Shown here in pieces: positions 22,701 to 36,743 of a DNA stretch of 64,000 nt. How positions within the stretch are numbered: the first letter of the stretch is position 1; each line of letters opens with the position of its first letter. The DNA is from Setoptus koraiensis. Lineage: Eukaryota > Arthropoda. Below the pieces are notes generated by a model. The model worked only from the letters and a program-made list of their open reading frames with translations, did not search any database and had not been told where the DNA came from. The stretch covers positions 8,680,001 to 8,744,000 of the forward strand of contig CM106585.1 in assembly GCA_048013815.1 (NCBI GenBank). The letters are read 5' to 3'. A program made the position numbers and the translations under genes.

Positions 22701-24088
22701 CTTGGAGTCTTGTCAAATGGACAAAGTTTGATCATGTTGAGTATGTTTGCATTGAAAATTGGAGCGAGCATTCTGTTAATTTAACCAATGAATTCTTGTC
22801 CCTCATAATCAATCTTTTCGGAATGCAATTTGTTCAGTATTACAAATACTCTCAACCCATGGCTTTTTTACAGTTGTTAGAATCGTTTGAGCTATCAGTT
22901 AACAGAAACCATGGTGACGGCGATGCAACAAGCGAGTGCAAATTGAAACGAAACAACGTCTTTGCGCCAGCCGAAAACAACCGAGCAACAAGAAGTATTT
23001 GTGAGCAAATTGATTTAAGTAGGCACTCTATCGAAATCAAGGTGCCCGCTATGTTTGCAGAAACTTTCAAAAAATGGACCTGCTACATGAACGAACGAAA
23101 ACAGGAGCAGCAGCATCATCATGACGAAGAAGATGCTCATGTTTTTCTCTCACAATATCTAATTAACTCAAATCAGAATAACACCGGCATAAGGTATGAT
23201 CCCGATGCCAAGACCATTCATTTGAATTTTGAGGCCATGATTGTAATTTATGCACCACTCATCGACGCAATGACAGACTTGATAGCAAAAGCACATTCGA
23301 CTTACACAACAAACACAAATTTGGGTAACATTGAAAATGTTTTTGTTGTTGGCTGTGAGCTGATCAAATATGAGCCTATCGTCAGATTGAGCATCGAAGA
23401 AAATCTTCAGTCTTATCATTCGAACGAGCCACTGAAATCTGTCGGGTCGACAAATCTGCATATGATCGCATCTGAGGCAGTCACGATGGGCGCCTGTATC
23501 TTTCATTTGGCTATGACCGATATCATATCATCGCCAACTAGCAATATCAGAAACAATATTTTCATCAACGGATGGCCATGTCTAAACAGTTTGGGTGTGG
23601 GCGTTATAAGTTATTCAGAATCAGCGCAATTAGGTGAAAATTCAAAGAAGGGCAAACTACCAATCGATATATTAGATAGAATGATCCATGTAGGCGAAAT
23701 AGTCACCAGAGGTCAAGTTGTCTTTCGAAATTACTATAAACGAGCGCTAGCGGAAAGTGACGAACCCATTTTGTTGAACATTTACACAACTCAAACGAAA
23801 GATGTGCCTATTAACAATGGCCTAAGTGCAGACGCCGGAATTGTACAATGTCTGACAAGCTTGAAACTCAGATCACATCCACACAACGACAACAATAACT
23901 TTCGAAGCAGCAATATGGAGCCTCTTTTTGAGCTTGAGTTAACTGTCCAAGACAGAGCGCAATTTGAATTGAGGGTGTATCAGGTGAGGATTGCAGCATC
24001 GCCAAAAACTGATAATTGTTCTACATTTAATCTCATGAGAGTTGGAGATCATTGCCTAGAGTCGCTCATCATTGACATGAACGTCTGA
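19784..24088 (+). CDS. Divergent HSPA12-family Hsp70-like protein with long disordered N-terminus
   Basis: Two exons, 19784-22332 and 22462-24088, joined in phase, giving 1,391 aa. The first about 690 residues are Asn/Gln/Ser/Thr/His-rich and low complexity. The remainder follows the HSPA12 order. It has a phosphate-1-like ASIDFGANKCKYTLV (about 691), IIVVPNEWPVILRQMTRMAAQEAG, then EAASYHC. A DLVILCNSFSLSWSL stretch sits where phosphate-2 should be, VFVVGCELIKYEPIV (about 1142) aligns with the adenosine motif, and SLGVGVISYSE begins the C-terminal part. HSPA12 proteins are atypical Hsp70s; HSPA12A binds sortilin-type receptors in mammals. Here the DFGTT, DxGGGT and VGG nucleotide motifs are all altered, so ATP binding is doubtful. 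The ATG at 19784 is the first in frame. A frame opens earlier at a GTG (19760). Confidence 0.68.
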
Positions 24089-24112
24089 TTACCTGTTGAT
24101 TGGGTACGCACC

Positions 24113-24564
24113 TCAGACGTGTCTCATGTTGGACGCGAGGTATCGAAACTCTTCGGAATCGAACTTCAAATTGGGTGGCACTTGTTTTGATGGCCATATT
24201 TGGGTCTTGGAAGTCTGGTAAAGTTCATATTGTGCAACAACAACAGTTATCAGATTTGTGGCATACGAATCAGCATCTGCTGTCAAGAGAAATTTCCTTA
24301 AGGAATCCAGGATAAAATTTTGAGGCCCACAAAAATTATGAGGCAGATCATTGCTTGCAGTTTCCGAACTGTTTGACTCCATAATTGAAATTTGAGATCG
24401 ATCGACAAGATTGAACGGCCCCCCCACCAGAGTGCATCGCCATAGAGCCGACGGTTGTATGCAAGAGAAGGAAAGTGCACAATTTGAGACAATTTGTGGC
24501 CACTCTTTGGACGATCCCTAATCCAATTCAAAATCTGATTCTCTCGCTGAAAAGATTCCGTCAA
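24113..24564 (-). pseudogene. Unassigned coding-like fragment, split between two frames
   Basis: Reading the minus strand, one frame gives NQILNWIRDRPKSGHKLSQ then HFPSLAYNRRLYGDALWWGG. From about 24427 a different frame continues with NLVDRSQISIMESNSSE, FCGPQNFILDSLRKFLLT and PNLKFDSEEFRYLASNM. Both parts have balanced composition unlike the surrounding simple repeats, suggesting a once-coding segment with one frameshift. I do not recognise the family. Confidence 0.25.
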
Positions 24565-24676
24565 ACTATTGTCTTTGGACGTGCCAGATCAAAACAAGAG
24601 CTACTCTCAACTGTTGACGAAATCATGGATCCAGCAAAAAGAAGTCCGTAGAACGCACTGTGAGCCTGATAGATTT

Positions 24677-24750
24677 TCGAGCTTGAGTTGACTGTCCAAG
24701 ATAGAGCGCAATTTGGATTGAGGTGCGAATTACATCATCGCCGAAATTGG
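24677..24750 (+). pseudogene. Diverged duplicate of the HSPA12-like 3' coding end
   Basis: Contains GAGCTTGAGTTGACTGTCCA and GAGCGCAATTTGGATTGAGG, nearly the same as 23929-23990 inside the upstream gene. After about 55 bp it drops to weak similarity. It has no complete frame. Confidence 0.65.
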
Positions 24751-25248
24751 ATGAGCTCTCATTTTGACAGAAATTCAATCTCAATTGCGCCCATCATGGA
24801 ACAAGCTGTTTCAATGAATATGTTGCATCTCATGTTGCAGAGAATAAAAATACAATTATTACAACTGACTGTTGAAGTATTTGTTGTAAAAGCAAAGACA
24901 TCCATTCATAAATACGTTAGTTCCAGCATTAGTTTTTGTGCGTTTCTCTTTGTGCGTTTTTCGTGTTTGTTAGCCAAAGATGAGAATCTAGTTTGAAATA
25001 TTTTGGCAAATTGATTTGCTTGACAAGCTAACTACGTTTGTGTCCGGTATTTTGCCAAGCTTGTCAAGGTTATGTTTATCAGGAGAGTCGTTGAGTCGTG
25101 AAAAGTGACGCTTGAATGACAATAATCGAATTGTTTCTCTCTAAAATCTTCTTCACTTATCTCGTCCAAAAATCTCATCTTGCTAGTTAGTGAGGACGGC
25201 AATCATTGCACTCTAAACACTCTATAGGCACAAGAGAAATGGTGCGCC

Positions 25249-25282
25249 AGTCAGTCAGTCAGTTAGTCAGTCAGTCAGTCAG
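25249..25282 (+). repeat. AGTC tetranucleotide microsatellite
   Basis: About eight copies of CAGT/AGTC with one interruption. Confidence 0.85.
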
Positions 25283-28200
25283 AGATAGAGAGAAGAGTCG
25301 CGAACGGGTTATATGTACCCGTCATAATCGCCTTCACTTCACTTCATTTCTTCTCATTTCGGTTCAGTTAAGTTCGGCTCGGTTTGCGTCAGTTTCAACA
25401 CTCCTGTCGCGTTATAAGCGGCCCGACTAACTCTATCTACGGCCCAATTAAGCACAGCAGCGATAAACTGGCAATAATATCCATCTATCCGTCTATCTGT
25501 TCCACTGTATCAGAATAGTTAAACTGTACAAGTAGACGAGAGACGAGATATCATCTCAATCTCAGCAGGTTCACTTTTGACAGCGGCTCCTAAAACAAAT
25601 GTAGTTGCCAGAGAGCGCATATTGAGTTTTAGTTTTTCTTTGTTGTTTTTCAACTATTTGATAACAGGATCAACTGTAGTGATAATAATAATAATTATTG
25701 CCAAGACAACAACGAGTTATTATTTGCGTTTGTTGCCAAACTATCATTGTACATGTAGGTTGTTGTTGTTATTATTATTATGCAACAGCATGCAATAACA
25801 ATTAGCTGTACATCTCTGTTTTGAGGGTGCTATTCTTCGGATACGGACTACAATACAAATAAACTCGACGATATCTGTCTGTCTTTGCTTGGCGTCTATG
25901 TCAGCATTGGTCTATTGCGTCTGTGATATTTTCGCTTCCTTCGCGTATCCCGCGTTATCCCGTCAAAAGAGCTCGCACTGTTTCGACGAGTGCCAGTCGA
26001 GACATGGCTGACATCAGCAGAGAGTACAACAACGACAAAACAAAAAGCGACAAAATAATAATATAAAAAAATAAAAAGTACACTCCACTCATGATGACTA
26101 TAGTGACTATCTACGTTACGTCATTGGCTCATTAATGCGTATCGCAACCCATTAGATGATCAACAGTATATACACTCGCAAGTGCCCTATGTGCCTAGTT
26201 GATTCGTTGGCGACCTATGCGCGCATTCTAGGCTTACATTTTCACCAACACGTTTCTTCTTGATATACTCTATCAAATTATAATATTCTCACATATTGCG
26301 TGCGGTGGTTTTATAGCAACTATGATATCACAACTGTGTATAGAAACACATGGATATTGTTGGATGAGATATCGTGATTAACTGCTATTTATAAATATAA
26401 ATACAAAATAAAATAAAATAAAATAAAGAAAAACTGCAGCTAGCCAAGTCAGTTGCTCGATGATACATGAGCGGACCGATAGGCGCGCATGTACGCGATA
26501 CTAACGACGAGCATTAGATTATATCTATTATGTAATAGATTATAGAATGAGAAATCACGATTATAGAATGTGTGCTCTCCTCGAGAAATGTTCTCCTCCC
26601 GTCTCGTGAGTTTTGCGCCGTGATATACATGTATCACAATAAATATGCCGAGCTATATCTGCCTCGAGCTCATGCAAAACATTTGCGCATATTGATAGCT
26701 ATACAGTTATGCACAATTTTACGCATTCGGGATAGACAACAAAACTGAATGGAGGCGCCCGGGATAATAACGAGACAGGCGCTGTCCTGTTTTAACTACT
26801 GTTTAAATTGTTGCTACTGCTGTTATGTAATAACTATATATAATAACCATATACAATAACCATGCTCGCCGCTCGTGATTCCGTTGGGCAACTCGCTCTC
26901 CATCTTTATTGTCATTGCACATTGTAAAATTTACACCGAATTTGCACACAGTTTTTTGTTTGCACTTCAGTTGCAGTTCGAGACGACTAAGACTTTTAAT
27001 TTGCCCCCAGACGCCGCACACAAACAATAGACGCCGAGCAGCCTCTCATAAAATATATACGTTTTTAAGCTTTTTGCTGGCTTGCCAGTGGCACACATAT
27101 ATAAACTAGCTGGGTTCGGCTGGACACGTTGCATCCAGTGGCATCACATAATAATAATAATAATAATACTAATAGCAAAACTCAATAAGTTGTGACATAA
27201 TAGTGAAGTTTGGCATCGCCGTCATCGCTATAAAAGTCTCAACTGAGGCCGCTAACTAGAACTAGAAAATTATAAACAAAAGCAAAAGTAGTCCGCAACT
27301 TGATTGACAACATACACGAAAACACATAATGAACATATTTCCATGTTTCAATCAATTTTACATGCCTACCATTAGCTGTGCTGCTACATGTTACAAATTG
27401 TACCTTTACATCTGCATATGAGCCCCAGATAACATTTTCAAGCGGATGAGAGCGCCTACGTTGCCCATGTCAACCTAATGATGTTGTGCGGCCTATCCGT
27501 TGATCATTAATTGACTTTTGTATTGTCTTGTCTTGTCACCAATGCAACCAATTTAACAAATCAACTCAGCAGCAGCAGCAGCAGCAGTTGCAGTACCAAT
27601 CCCTCAAATCTAGCCGAGCCAAGTCGGAAGTTCATCGATCACATCAGACACATGGGCGCCCAAAACAATATAGCACACACATAGGCCAGTATCAATTTCA
27701 TATCATGCGTGTTTCATCCCAGATCTGAGATGATAGTGTTAAATGCATGCCATGTGCGATGTTACGAGCTTTATATCATCATTAGTGTATTACATAATAT
27801 TGCATAACATAACAACATCACGGAGATAAGAAGAAATGTTGTTGTTCGAAAGTATCAAGTCGTGTCTTAATTGATCGTTTGTTTGATCTCATCGCCAGCC
27901 AGCCAGGGAGCCAGCCCACAGTGTTGTTGTTGTTAATATTTTTGTGTGGTTGTGTTTGCTGCATCGGCCCGTTCGAACTTCGAAGGCATAATTTACATAA
28001 TGTGCATTTGCATATACAGTGCGATCAGTAGCAGCAGTGCCCACATTAACAGCAGCAACAGCTTAACGATGTGGAATAAGTCACACTGACCTCATTTCTC
28101 AGTGACAGCTTGCTGCTGCAAGACTCAACATCTAGTGAAATAAGCAATCATCGTAGTGCAAAACATAGCGGATAATCATTGCATGATACACAAACACAAA

Positions 28201-28397
28201 CAATAATAGTATTAATAGTAATAAAAACAATAACAGTAAAAGTTATATTTCTATATTATATAAAGACGTCAAATAATAGCAGCAACAAGAGTTGACACCA
28301 TTCGTCGTTGTCGTTGTCGTTGTTGTTGCTGTTGTTGTTTGCAGCCAGCCAGTCAGACAGTTTCTTCGAGAGCCAACATTACACAATAACATTCATT

Positions 28398-31642
<3,245 letters not shown>

Positions 31643-31691
31643 TTTTGTCTTTTAATCAATTTCTTGTTGAAAACCAATCATCAGTTAGACA

Positions 31692-31697
31692 AATAAA
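31692..31697 (+). promoter_or_regulatory. Poly(A) signal AATAAA for the PKC-like kinase
   Basis: AATAAA 50 bp past the kinase stop codon, before the convergent gene end at 31918. Confidence 0.6.
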
Positions 31698-31917
31698 CTC
31701 ACTAAGACTCAAATAATGACATGTGGTCCTCATTTAAAACCCGACACCGACAAGTTTGTGTCACAAGGAAGAAAAATCGATTCGGTCATAGGTGTAATGG
31801 TACTGAAAAGACCCAAATCAATGCGACAAGTGCACGGGACTGGGTGCTTGGCATCGATGGCCCCTCTAATTAGCCTAATTATAACACTATTTATTTATTC
31901 ATTATTATTTTAAACAT

Positions 31918-34839
31918 TTATACGGCGATTGGTTGAATGCCACCATGAATGTATTTGATACAAACAGTTGAATTGTGCGACTCGCCTTTTAAGTAACGGC
32001 ATAAAAACGCTTTTCGGCATTCACTATCACACTCGGCGTATTGCTTGGGCCCAAACACGTCACTATAACTATTGTATAATCTGTACAGTTTGTAGAGATC
32101 GTCATCATTTCCGGGCTCTTTTTTCAAGTTTTGCCGTTGTTCCTCCTCTTCTGACACGCGGCTCATGAGACTTTTCAATGAATCTGAGACTCGCTCTTTA
32201 AAGAACATCTTCTTAGCCATGCTAGTGATCAATTTGTGCATACTCTCGGGCGTCGTATCGGGTATGTTGAATGTTTGCGCGAAGGATCCCGCGTGCACCC
32301 ATTGCAATCCGGTTAGATCCGTCAGATCGGAATTATCGTGCAGACTGCTCTTCTGTAGACTGTCGCCGTGGTGATGGTGGTGATGGTGACCGTGGCTGTG
32401 GTGACCACTGTGGTGATGGTCGCCGTGGTGGTGATCGCCGTGGTGATGTTCGCTGTGGTTGTGATGGTCACTATGGTGGTGGTGGTGGTGGTGGTGGTCG
32501 CTGTGATTGTGCTCGCCGTGGTGGTGGTGGTGATGGTGGTCGCTGTGATTGTGCTCGCCGTGGTGGTGGTGGTGATGGTGGTCGCTGTGATTGTGCTCGC
32601 CGTGGTGGTGGTGATGGTGGTGGTGGTGGTGATCACCGCGATCGAGATACTGATCGGCGAGGCGCTGTTCGGCGAGGCGCTGATCGACGAGGCGCAGATC
32701 GCTGTAGTTTAGGTGATCGGCGTGGTGGTGATGGTGATGGTGGCCGTCTCCGTGATCGTGATGATGCTCGCCGTGGTGGTGGTGGTGATGGTGGTGATCA
32801 CTGTGGTTGTGGTGGTCGCTGTGGTTGTGGTGGTCGCTGTGGTTGTGGTGGTGACCACTGTGGTGGTGGTCGCCGTGGTGGTGGTGGTGATGGTGATGGT
32901 GCTGGTCACTGTGCGGGCTGGTACTGTTGTCGTTCCTCTTGACACGCGGCGTTGAGGGCGCCGGAAGCTCGTTTGCCGCCGTCAGGTTCAAATAGTAGGT
33001 GTCGAAGTCTACGGGCATGAACGACAGCGTCGGATCTATCGTGTAAATGCGATAGCTGGGATTCAACCCGATAAATGTTGTCGACGACGGTCCGATGAAG
33101 CCGATGGAGATGGGCTCCACGGTGGCCAGCGAGGCCACCTCTAGCAGCTCTTCGTTAGTGGGCTCGCTGTGGGCCACTAGCGGCGCGTCGATGTAATTGG
33201 ACATGTCCTGTTGGGGCGCCATCACCAATTGGCTGACATTTGTCAGGGTTTGCTTGTCGTAAAATATCTCGAATTCGTTGTAGTGAGTGTGGCCGTAAAA
33301 TTGTGCTGTCACCGTGCTCTTGTATCGCCTTATGATGCGATTGAAATTTTTCGACCAAACCTTCATACAGTCGTCTGCTCCGGGCGGAATGTGACCAATG
33401 ATGTGCACCTTCTCTTTTAGCAATTCCGATATCTGTAACTCGTACACTAGCCACTGCAACTGATTGCCCGGATCAGTGGAATTGATGAACAGCCAGAAAT
33501 TTTTGTCGTGACAATAGTTTGTGTTCAGCGATATTATCTTCAAGCCTGGCCTGACAATGGCCGCATAATTGCCGTCCTTCAATATTGTCGACTCCGTTGA
33601 ACGAGGCAACCATTGGCGCCAAAATTTGTCAAATTGCCTGTACACCCATTTGGGCGACTCATCTTCATCGGCAATATTCCACAAGTTGCTAGGTGCGAAA
33701 CTGTCAACAGGTACCATTTCGTGATTGCCCAATGTGGGAAATATCTTCACGCCAGGCAGATGCTGGTGCACCAGATCGTAGACCGCGTCAAAGGTGCCCA
33801 AAGCGGTCGTGTTGCTCTGTTTCCAAACATCGTGCGGCTGTATGTCGCCAGTCCATATTATGTAATCAATGTCGTGATTCTTGCGCAGCGTGGCATTCAG
33901 GTTCATGAGGAGCTGCTCGAACGTTCTCACGGGTATATCACACTTTGAATAGGAGCCCCAGTAGCCCGCTTTGCCGTCTTTGTCGGCCGTTCTGTAGTCG
34001 ACGTTTCTGAATGTCGGTCCCGAATTGTCTAGTACCTGGTCGAGCCTGTTGAGAGTGTTGCTGGCCCGCGTAGAGCTAGCCTGGCAACATAGGGGCTCCT
34101 CGCAGTCGCTTATGGATCCCTCGAGATAGTTTAGATCGACATGAGTGTCGGATATGTGAATAACTTTGTATTTTGAGGCTTGCGACTTGCTATTGGCATC
34201 CAATTGATGCAGTTTCTCGTCGATGCCATACTCGTGCAGAATTTCCATGTCCAGATGCTCGCTTGCCTCCAGCGACACCGACCAATCGGCAAACGGGTCG
34301 TACATTTTTCCGCAGTGATTGTCCGACAACAAGCCACATATTTGATCTGGCGTAAACAGTGCGTACGCGAGCACCTTGCTCACTTCACCCGAAAACAGTT
34401 TTGCTATCGAGGAGCAAACGAGCTCAGATTCGTATTTGGCATTGGTGCATATGGTCCTGGCTATCTCCTCTATTTTTGTCCGTCCCCTGGTGGTCTGAAG
34501 GGCGTACTGAACTATGCTGGCCGAGAAGCGACACAACAGACAGTCTTTGGTGGAGAATTTTCTGTTGAAATTCAAATTCCTCAAAAATGACTCCTTCAGG
34601 CTGTCGAAGGCCACGTTGGTCGCGTTCACGCCAATCAAATTGGTCAGCATTCCTCTGGCCGTGTTCGAGCCGTTTCCGGTTGCGGCTTGCTGCTGCTCGC
34701 CATACTTGGCGATCTTTGTTCTGAAGGTGGTTGTTGCGAATACGTCGTTCGGGTCGCCGGTATCTTGTGACAGCGCCACTTGTATTACTAATAGGACTGA
34801 CAAAGTGCTGAATATAAGACAATTACGAATAGTAGCCAT
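31918..34839 (-). CDS. Acid sphingomyelinase-like phosphodiesterase with a histidine-rich insert
   Basis: 973 aa, single exon. Acid sphingomyelinase hydrolyses sphingomyelin to ceramide and phosphocholine in lysosomes or outside cells, using two zinc ions. A signal peptide (residues 1-24, ending ALSQ) is followed by a saposin-B domain with paired Cys (CLLCRFSASI, about 100-175). The metallophosphoesterase domain follows: VIHISDTHVDLNY, IIWTGDIQPHD, TLGNHE, HIIGHIPPGADD and AQFYGHTHYNEF (about 228-520), all metal-binding residues present. The C-terminal domain (DTYYLNLTAANE ... Cys-rich end) is interrupted at about residues 632-833 by about 200 residues that are mostly His with Asp, Gly, Glu and Ser. 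The ATG at 34839 starts the signal peptide. The large insert is the main oddity. Confidence 0.88.
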   Translation of the reverse strand: MATIRNCLIFSTLSVLLVIQVALSQDTGDPNDVFATTTFRTKIAKYGEQQQAATGNGSNTARGMLTNLIGVNATNVAFDSLKESFLRNLNFNRKFSTKDCLLCRFSASIVQYALQTTRGRTKIEEIARTICTNAKYESELVCSSIAKLFSGEVSKVLAYALFTPDQICGLLSDNHCGKMYDPFADWSVSLEASEHLDMEILHEYGIDEKLHQLDANSKSQASKYKVIHISDTHVDLNYLEGSISDCEEPLCCQASSTRASNTLNRLDQVLDNSGPTFRNVDYRTADKDGKAGYWGSYSKCDIPVRTFEQLLMNLNATLRKNHDIDYIIWTGDIQPHDVWKQSNTTALGTFDAVYDLVHQHLPGVKIFPTLGNHEMVPVDSFAPSNLWNIADEDESPKWVYRQFDKFWRQWLPRSTESTILKDGNYAAIVRPGLKIISLNTNYCHDKNFWLFINSTDPGNQLQWLVYELQISELLKEKVHIIGHIPPGADDCMKVWSKNFNRIIRRYKSTVTAQFYGHTHYNEFEIFYDKQTLTNVSQLVMAPQQDMSNYIDAPLVAHSEPTNEELLEVASLATVEPISIGFIGPSSTTFIGLNPSYRIYTIDPTLSFMPVDFDTYYLNLTAANELPAPSTPRVKRNDNSTSPHSDQHHHHHHHHHGDHHHSGHHHNHSDHHNHSDHHNHSDHHHHHHHHGEHHHDHGDGHHHHHHHADHLNYSDLRLVDQRLAEQRLADQYLDRGDHHHHHHHHHHGEHNHSDHHHHHHHGEHNHSDHHHHHHHGEHNHSDHHHHHHHHSDHHNHSEHHHGDHHHGDHHHSGHHSHGHHHHHHHGDSLQKSSLHDNSDLTDLTGLQWVHAGSFAQTFNIPDTTPESMHKLITSMAKKMFFKERVSDSLKSLMSRVSEEEEQRQNLKKEPGNDDDLYKLYRLYNSYSDVFGPKQYAECDSECRKAFLCRYLKGESHNSTVCIKYIHGGIQPIAV
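32345..32945 (-). repeat. Histidine-codon satellite-like coding repeat
   Basis: About 600 bp of CAC/CAT/GAC-rich sequence on the coding strand, organised as a short-period repeat encoding HHGEHNHSDHHHHHHH-type units of about 15-16 residues. It stays in frame over its whole length, so it is translated. Confidence 0.85.
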
Positions 34840-36027
34840 TAGTTGAGATTGTTGTGATGCCTAAAATGGGTTAGCGATGCCTGCTGATATGTTGATAGGA
34901 AGCGCTCATAGGTGATTAAAATGATCTGTGGACGTGCTGGTGTGCGTATACATAAATGATTACATAATCATGATGCTAATCATTAGCTTGTTTCTCGAGA
35001 ATTGGCTCAATGTTGATGCACGCGCATCATTTGTAAACTAATTGTGCTGCGTGCGCATCTGTGCGCCAATTTTGTGCCATGCCGCGCGTAATACCCACTC
35101 TTGTTTTTCAATGCCTTTAATTGGCGAGACCGTTGGCAAGACCGTTGGCCTCCTCTTGCATACTGGCAAGGCGCTATACTGGCTATCATATCATGATTAT
35201 CCATACGACGGCTTAGAAACACAGAGACATCCACAAACTGTCAATAAGTTATGGAGTGCCCATCGAGCGCCCGTTCTAAATTTGAATGCTGCTCGACGGC
35301 GATTGCCCGACACAACAATCGGGTATTTGTGTCGGGTACCCGTCTGCATAATCGCTCGCTGTGATGCAAATCGTAGAGAGTGCTCGCTTAATGCGAGCAA
35401 GCAAGACTGTGCCGATGTGAGCTATGGTGCCAATATACCCAATTTGTTGTTGTTGTTGTTGTTAAGGTTGCAACCACAAGCAACAAATTGTGCTGTTGTG
35501 GTTGCCACCAATTGGCCCATTGGAGACTATGTGGCAAGTAGGTGGTCTCGTTTGTTTGTTTTGTCTGACATGTTTACAAATAATGCCGATAGATGTGTTT
35601 GCATAGGCAAATGGATACACACGGTGCACAGTGTGTTATGGATTGTGATAGTATCATCATCGTATCATGTCATTTAATTTAATCACCCCATGGTCGTGTT
35701 AATTGGCTTATCGTGACTACTCGTTTACTATGCCATATTCGCACATCTCACGAGGCCTTTGCGTTCGTCAAACTGGCACAACAGCGCGTATTGTTATCGC
35801 TACTACTGACTGAATATATGAGAATATTGGTCTAGGCACAAACAAACTATCGATATATCTGTATATCGCACAATTATCAGCAATTATTCAGCACTCGCAA
35901 CTCGCGAGTTATTGTGAGATATTGTTGTTTTGAGAGTGATGAAATTGGCGCACATTCGCCAATCGATGTATTTGTTGTGTGTATCGACTTGGATTGTCAG
36001 CAAATACTTGGCGACTTGGCAAGCCCG

Positions 36028-36070
36028 CCGACTATCCACGACCCGACTATCCACGACCCGACTATCCACA
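36028..36070 (+). repeat. 15-bp tandem repeat, three copies
   Basis: Unit CCCGACTATCCACGA repeated three times with period 15. Confidence 0.85.
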
Positions 36071-36723
36071 ATACGCACCTAAAGTGGCAATGGTGAACCA
36101 GAGATGGCGCTCCCTCCGCTGTCGTCTTGACGATGGTGTCGCAGTTGCCCTGACACTAGCACCGACACTGGAGGCGACACTGGAACTGACACTGGAGTCG
36201 TGAACTATATCGTTGTGTATATTGAATGTGTTGAAGTATATTGTTGTGTTTAGTCGCTGTAATTTAGTTGTTTGGGTCGTTGGGCTGGCTGTCGTTCAAC
36301 ATGACACTGGGCTAATAAATTACAATTGATAGGTCACCCATTTATGCATGTGATGTGTCTGTTGTCGTTGTCGTTGTCGTTGCTAGGAGCATCGGCGCTC
36401 GTGAACGCACAATCTCGACACTAAATCTAAACGATGGTGCCGATGATACTGGTTGGCTAGGCAACAACGACACCAATGACAACAACAACAACAAAGACAA
36501 TAACGACAACGACAACAACAACAAGCTGTCCGGCAGCCGCTGTGGCAAAGAAACAACAGATATGCATTCCGTATAGTCCGTCGGAACACACGACATGGCG
36601 ACATGGACACACGGAGTCAGCGATTCCGATCTTGCCACACAAATCTAATCGCACACATGATCACGTTGATCCCCTCCGTTGAGAGTCCACGACAGGTCAT
36701 CAGCATCTCGTCTTGCCTGCTTT

Positions 36724-36743
36724 ACACACACACACACACACAC
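36724..36743 (+). repeat. AC dinucleotide microsatellite
   Basis: Uninterrupted AC run of about ten units. Confidence 0.9.

Larger units (their letters stand above)
24089..28397. other. Intergenic region with decayed fragments and simple repeats
   Basis: About 4.3 kb. It contains a minus-strand coding-like stretch split between frames (24113-24564), a diverged copy of the 3' end of the HSPA12-like gene (24677-24750), and microsatellites at 25249-25282, 26400-26428 and 27147-27168. The stretch 25000-28300 otherwise shows only short AT-rich or Gln-type CAG/CAA repeats. It probably includes the promoter and 5' UTR of the kinase gene. Confidence 0.55.

Noticed and set aside
21856-24088. Reading the gene as actin-related protein Arp8
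   Set aside because: The order VPNEWP, EAASYHC, VVGC, GVGV and the C-terminal part fit HSPA12-type Hsp70 better than Arp8; the folds are related, so the first impression was understandable.
32271-32955. Long ORFs rich in Gly/Arg/Asp or Val on the plus strand opposite the histidine repeat
   Set aside because: Any frame of a GGTGAT-type repeat is open; only the minus-strand frame is continuous with a real enzyme domain.
35042-35677. 211-codon ORF in the gene desert
   Set aside because: Composition is mixed with many Cys and His but no domain, signal or paralogue; a chance frame in GC-rich sequence is likely.
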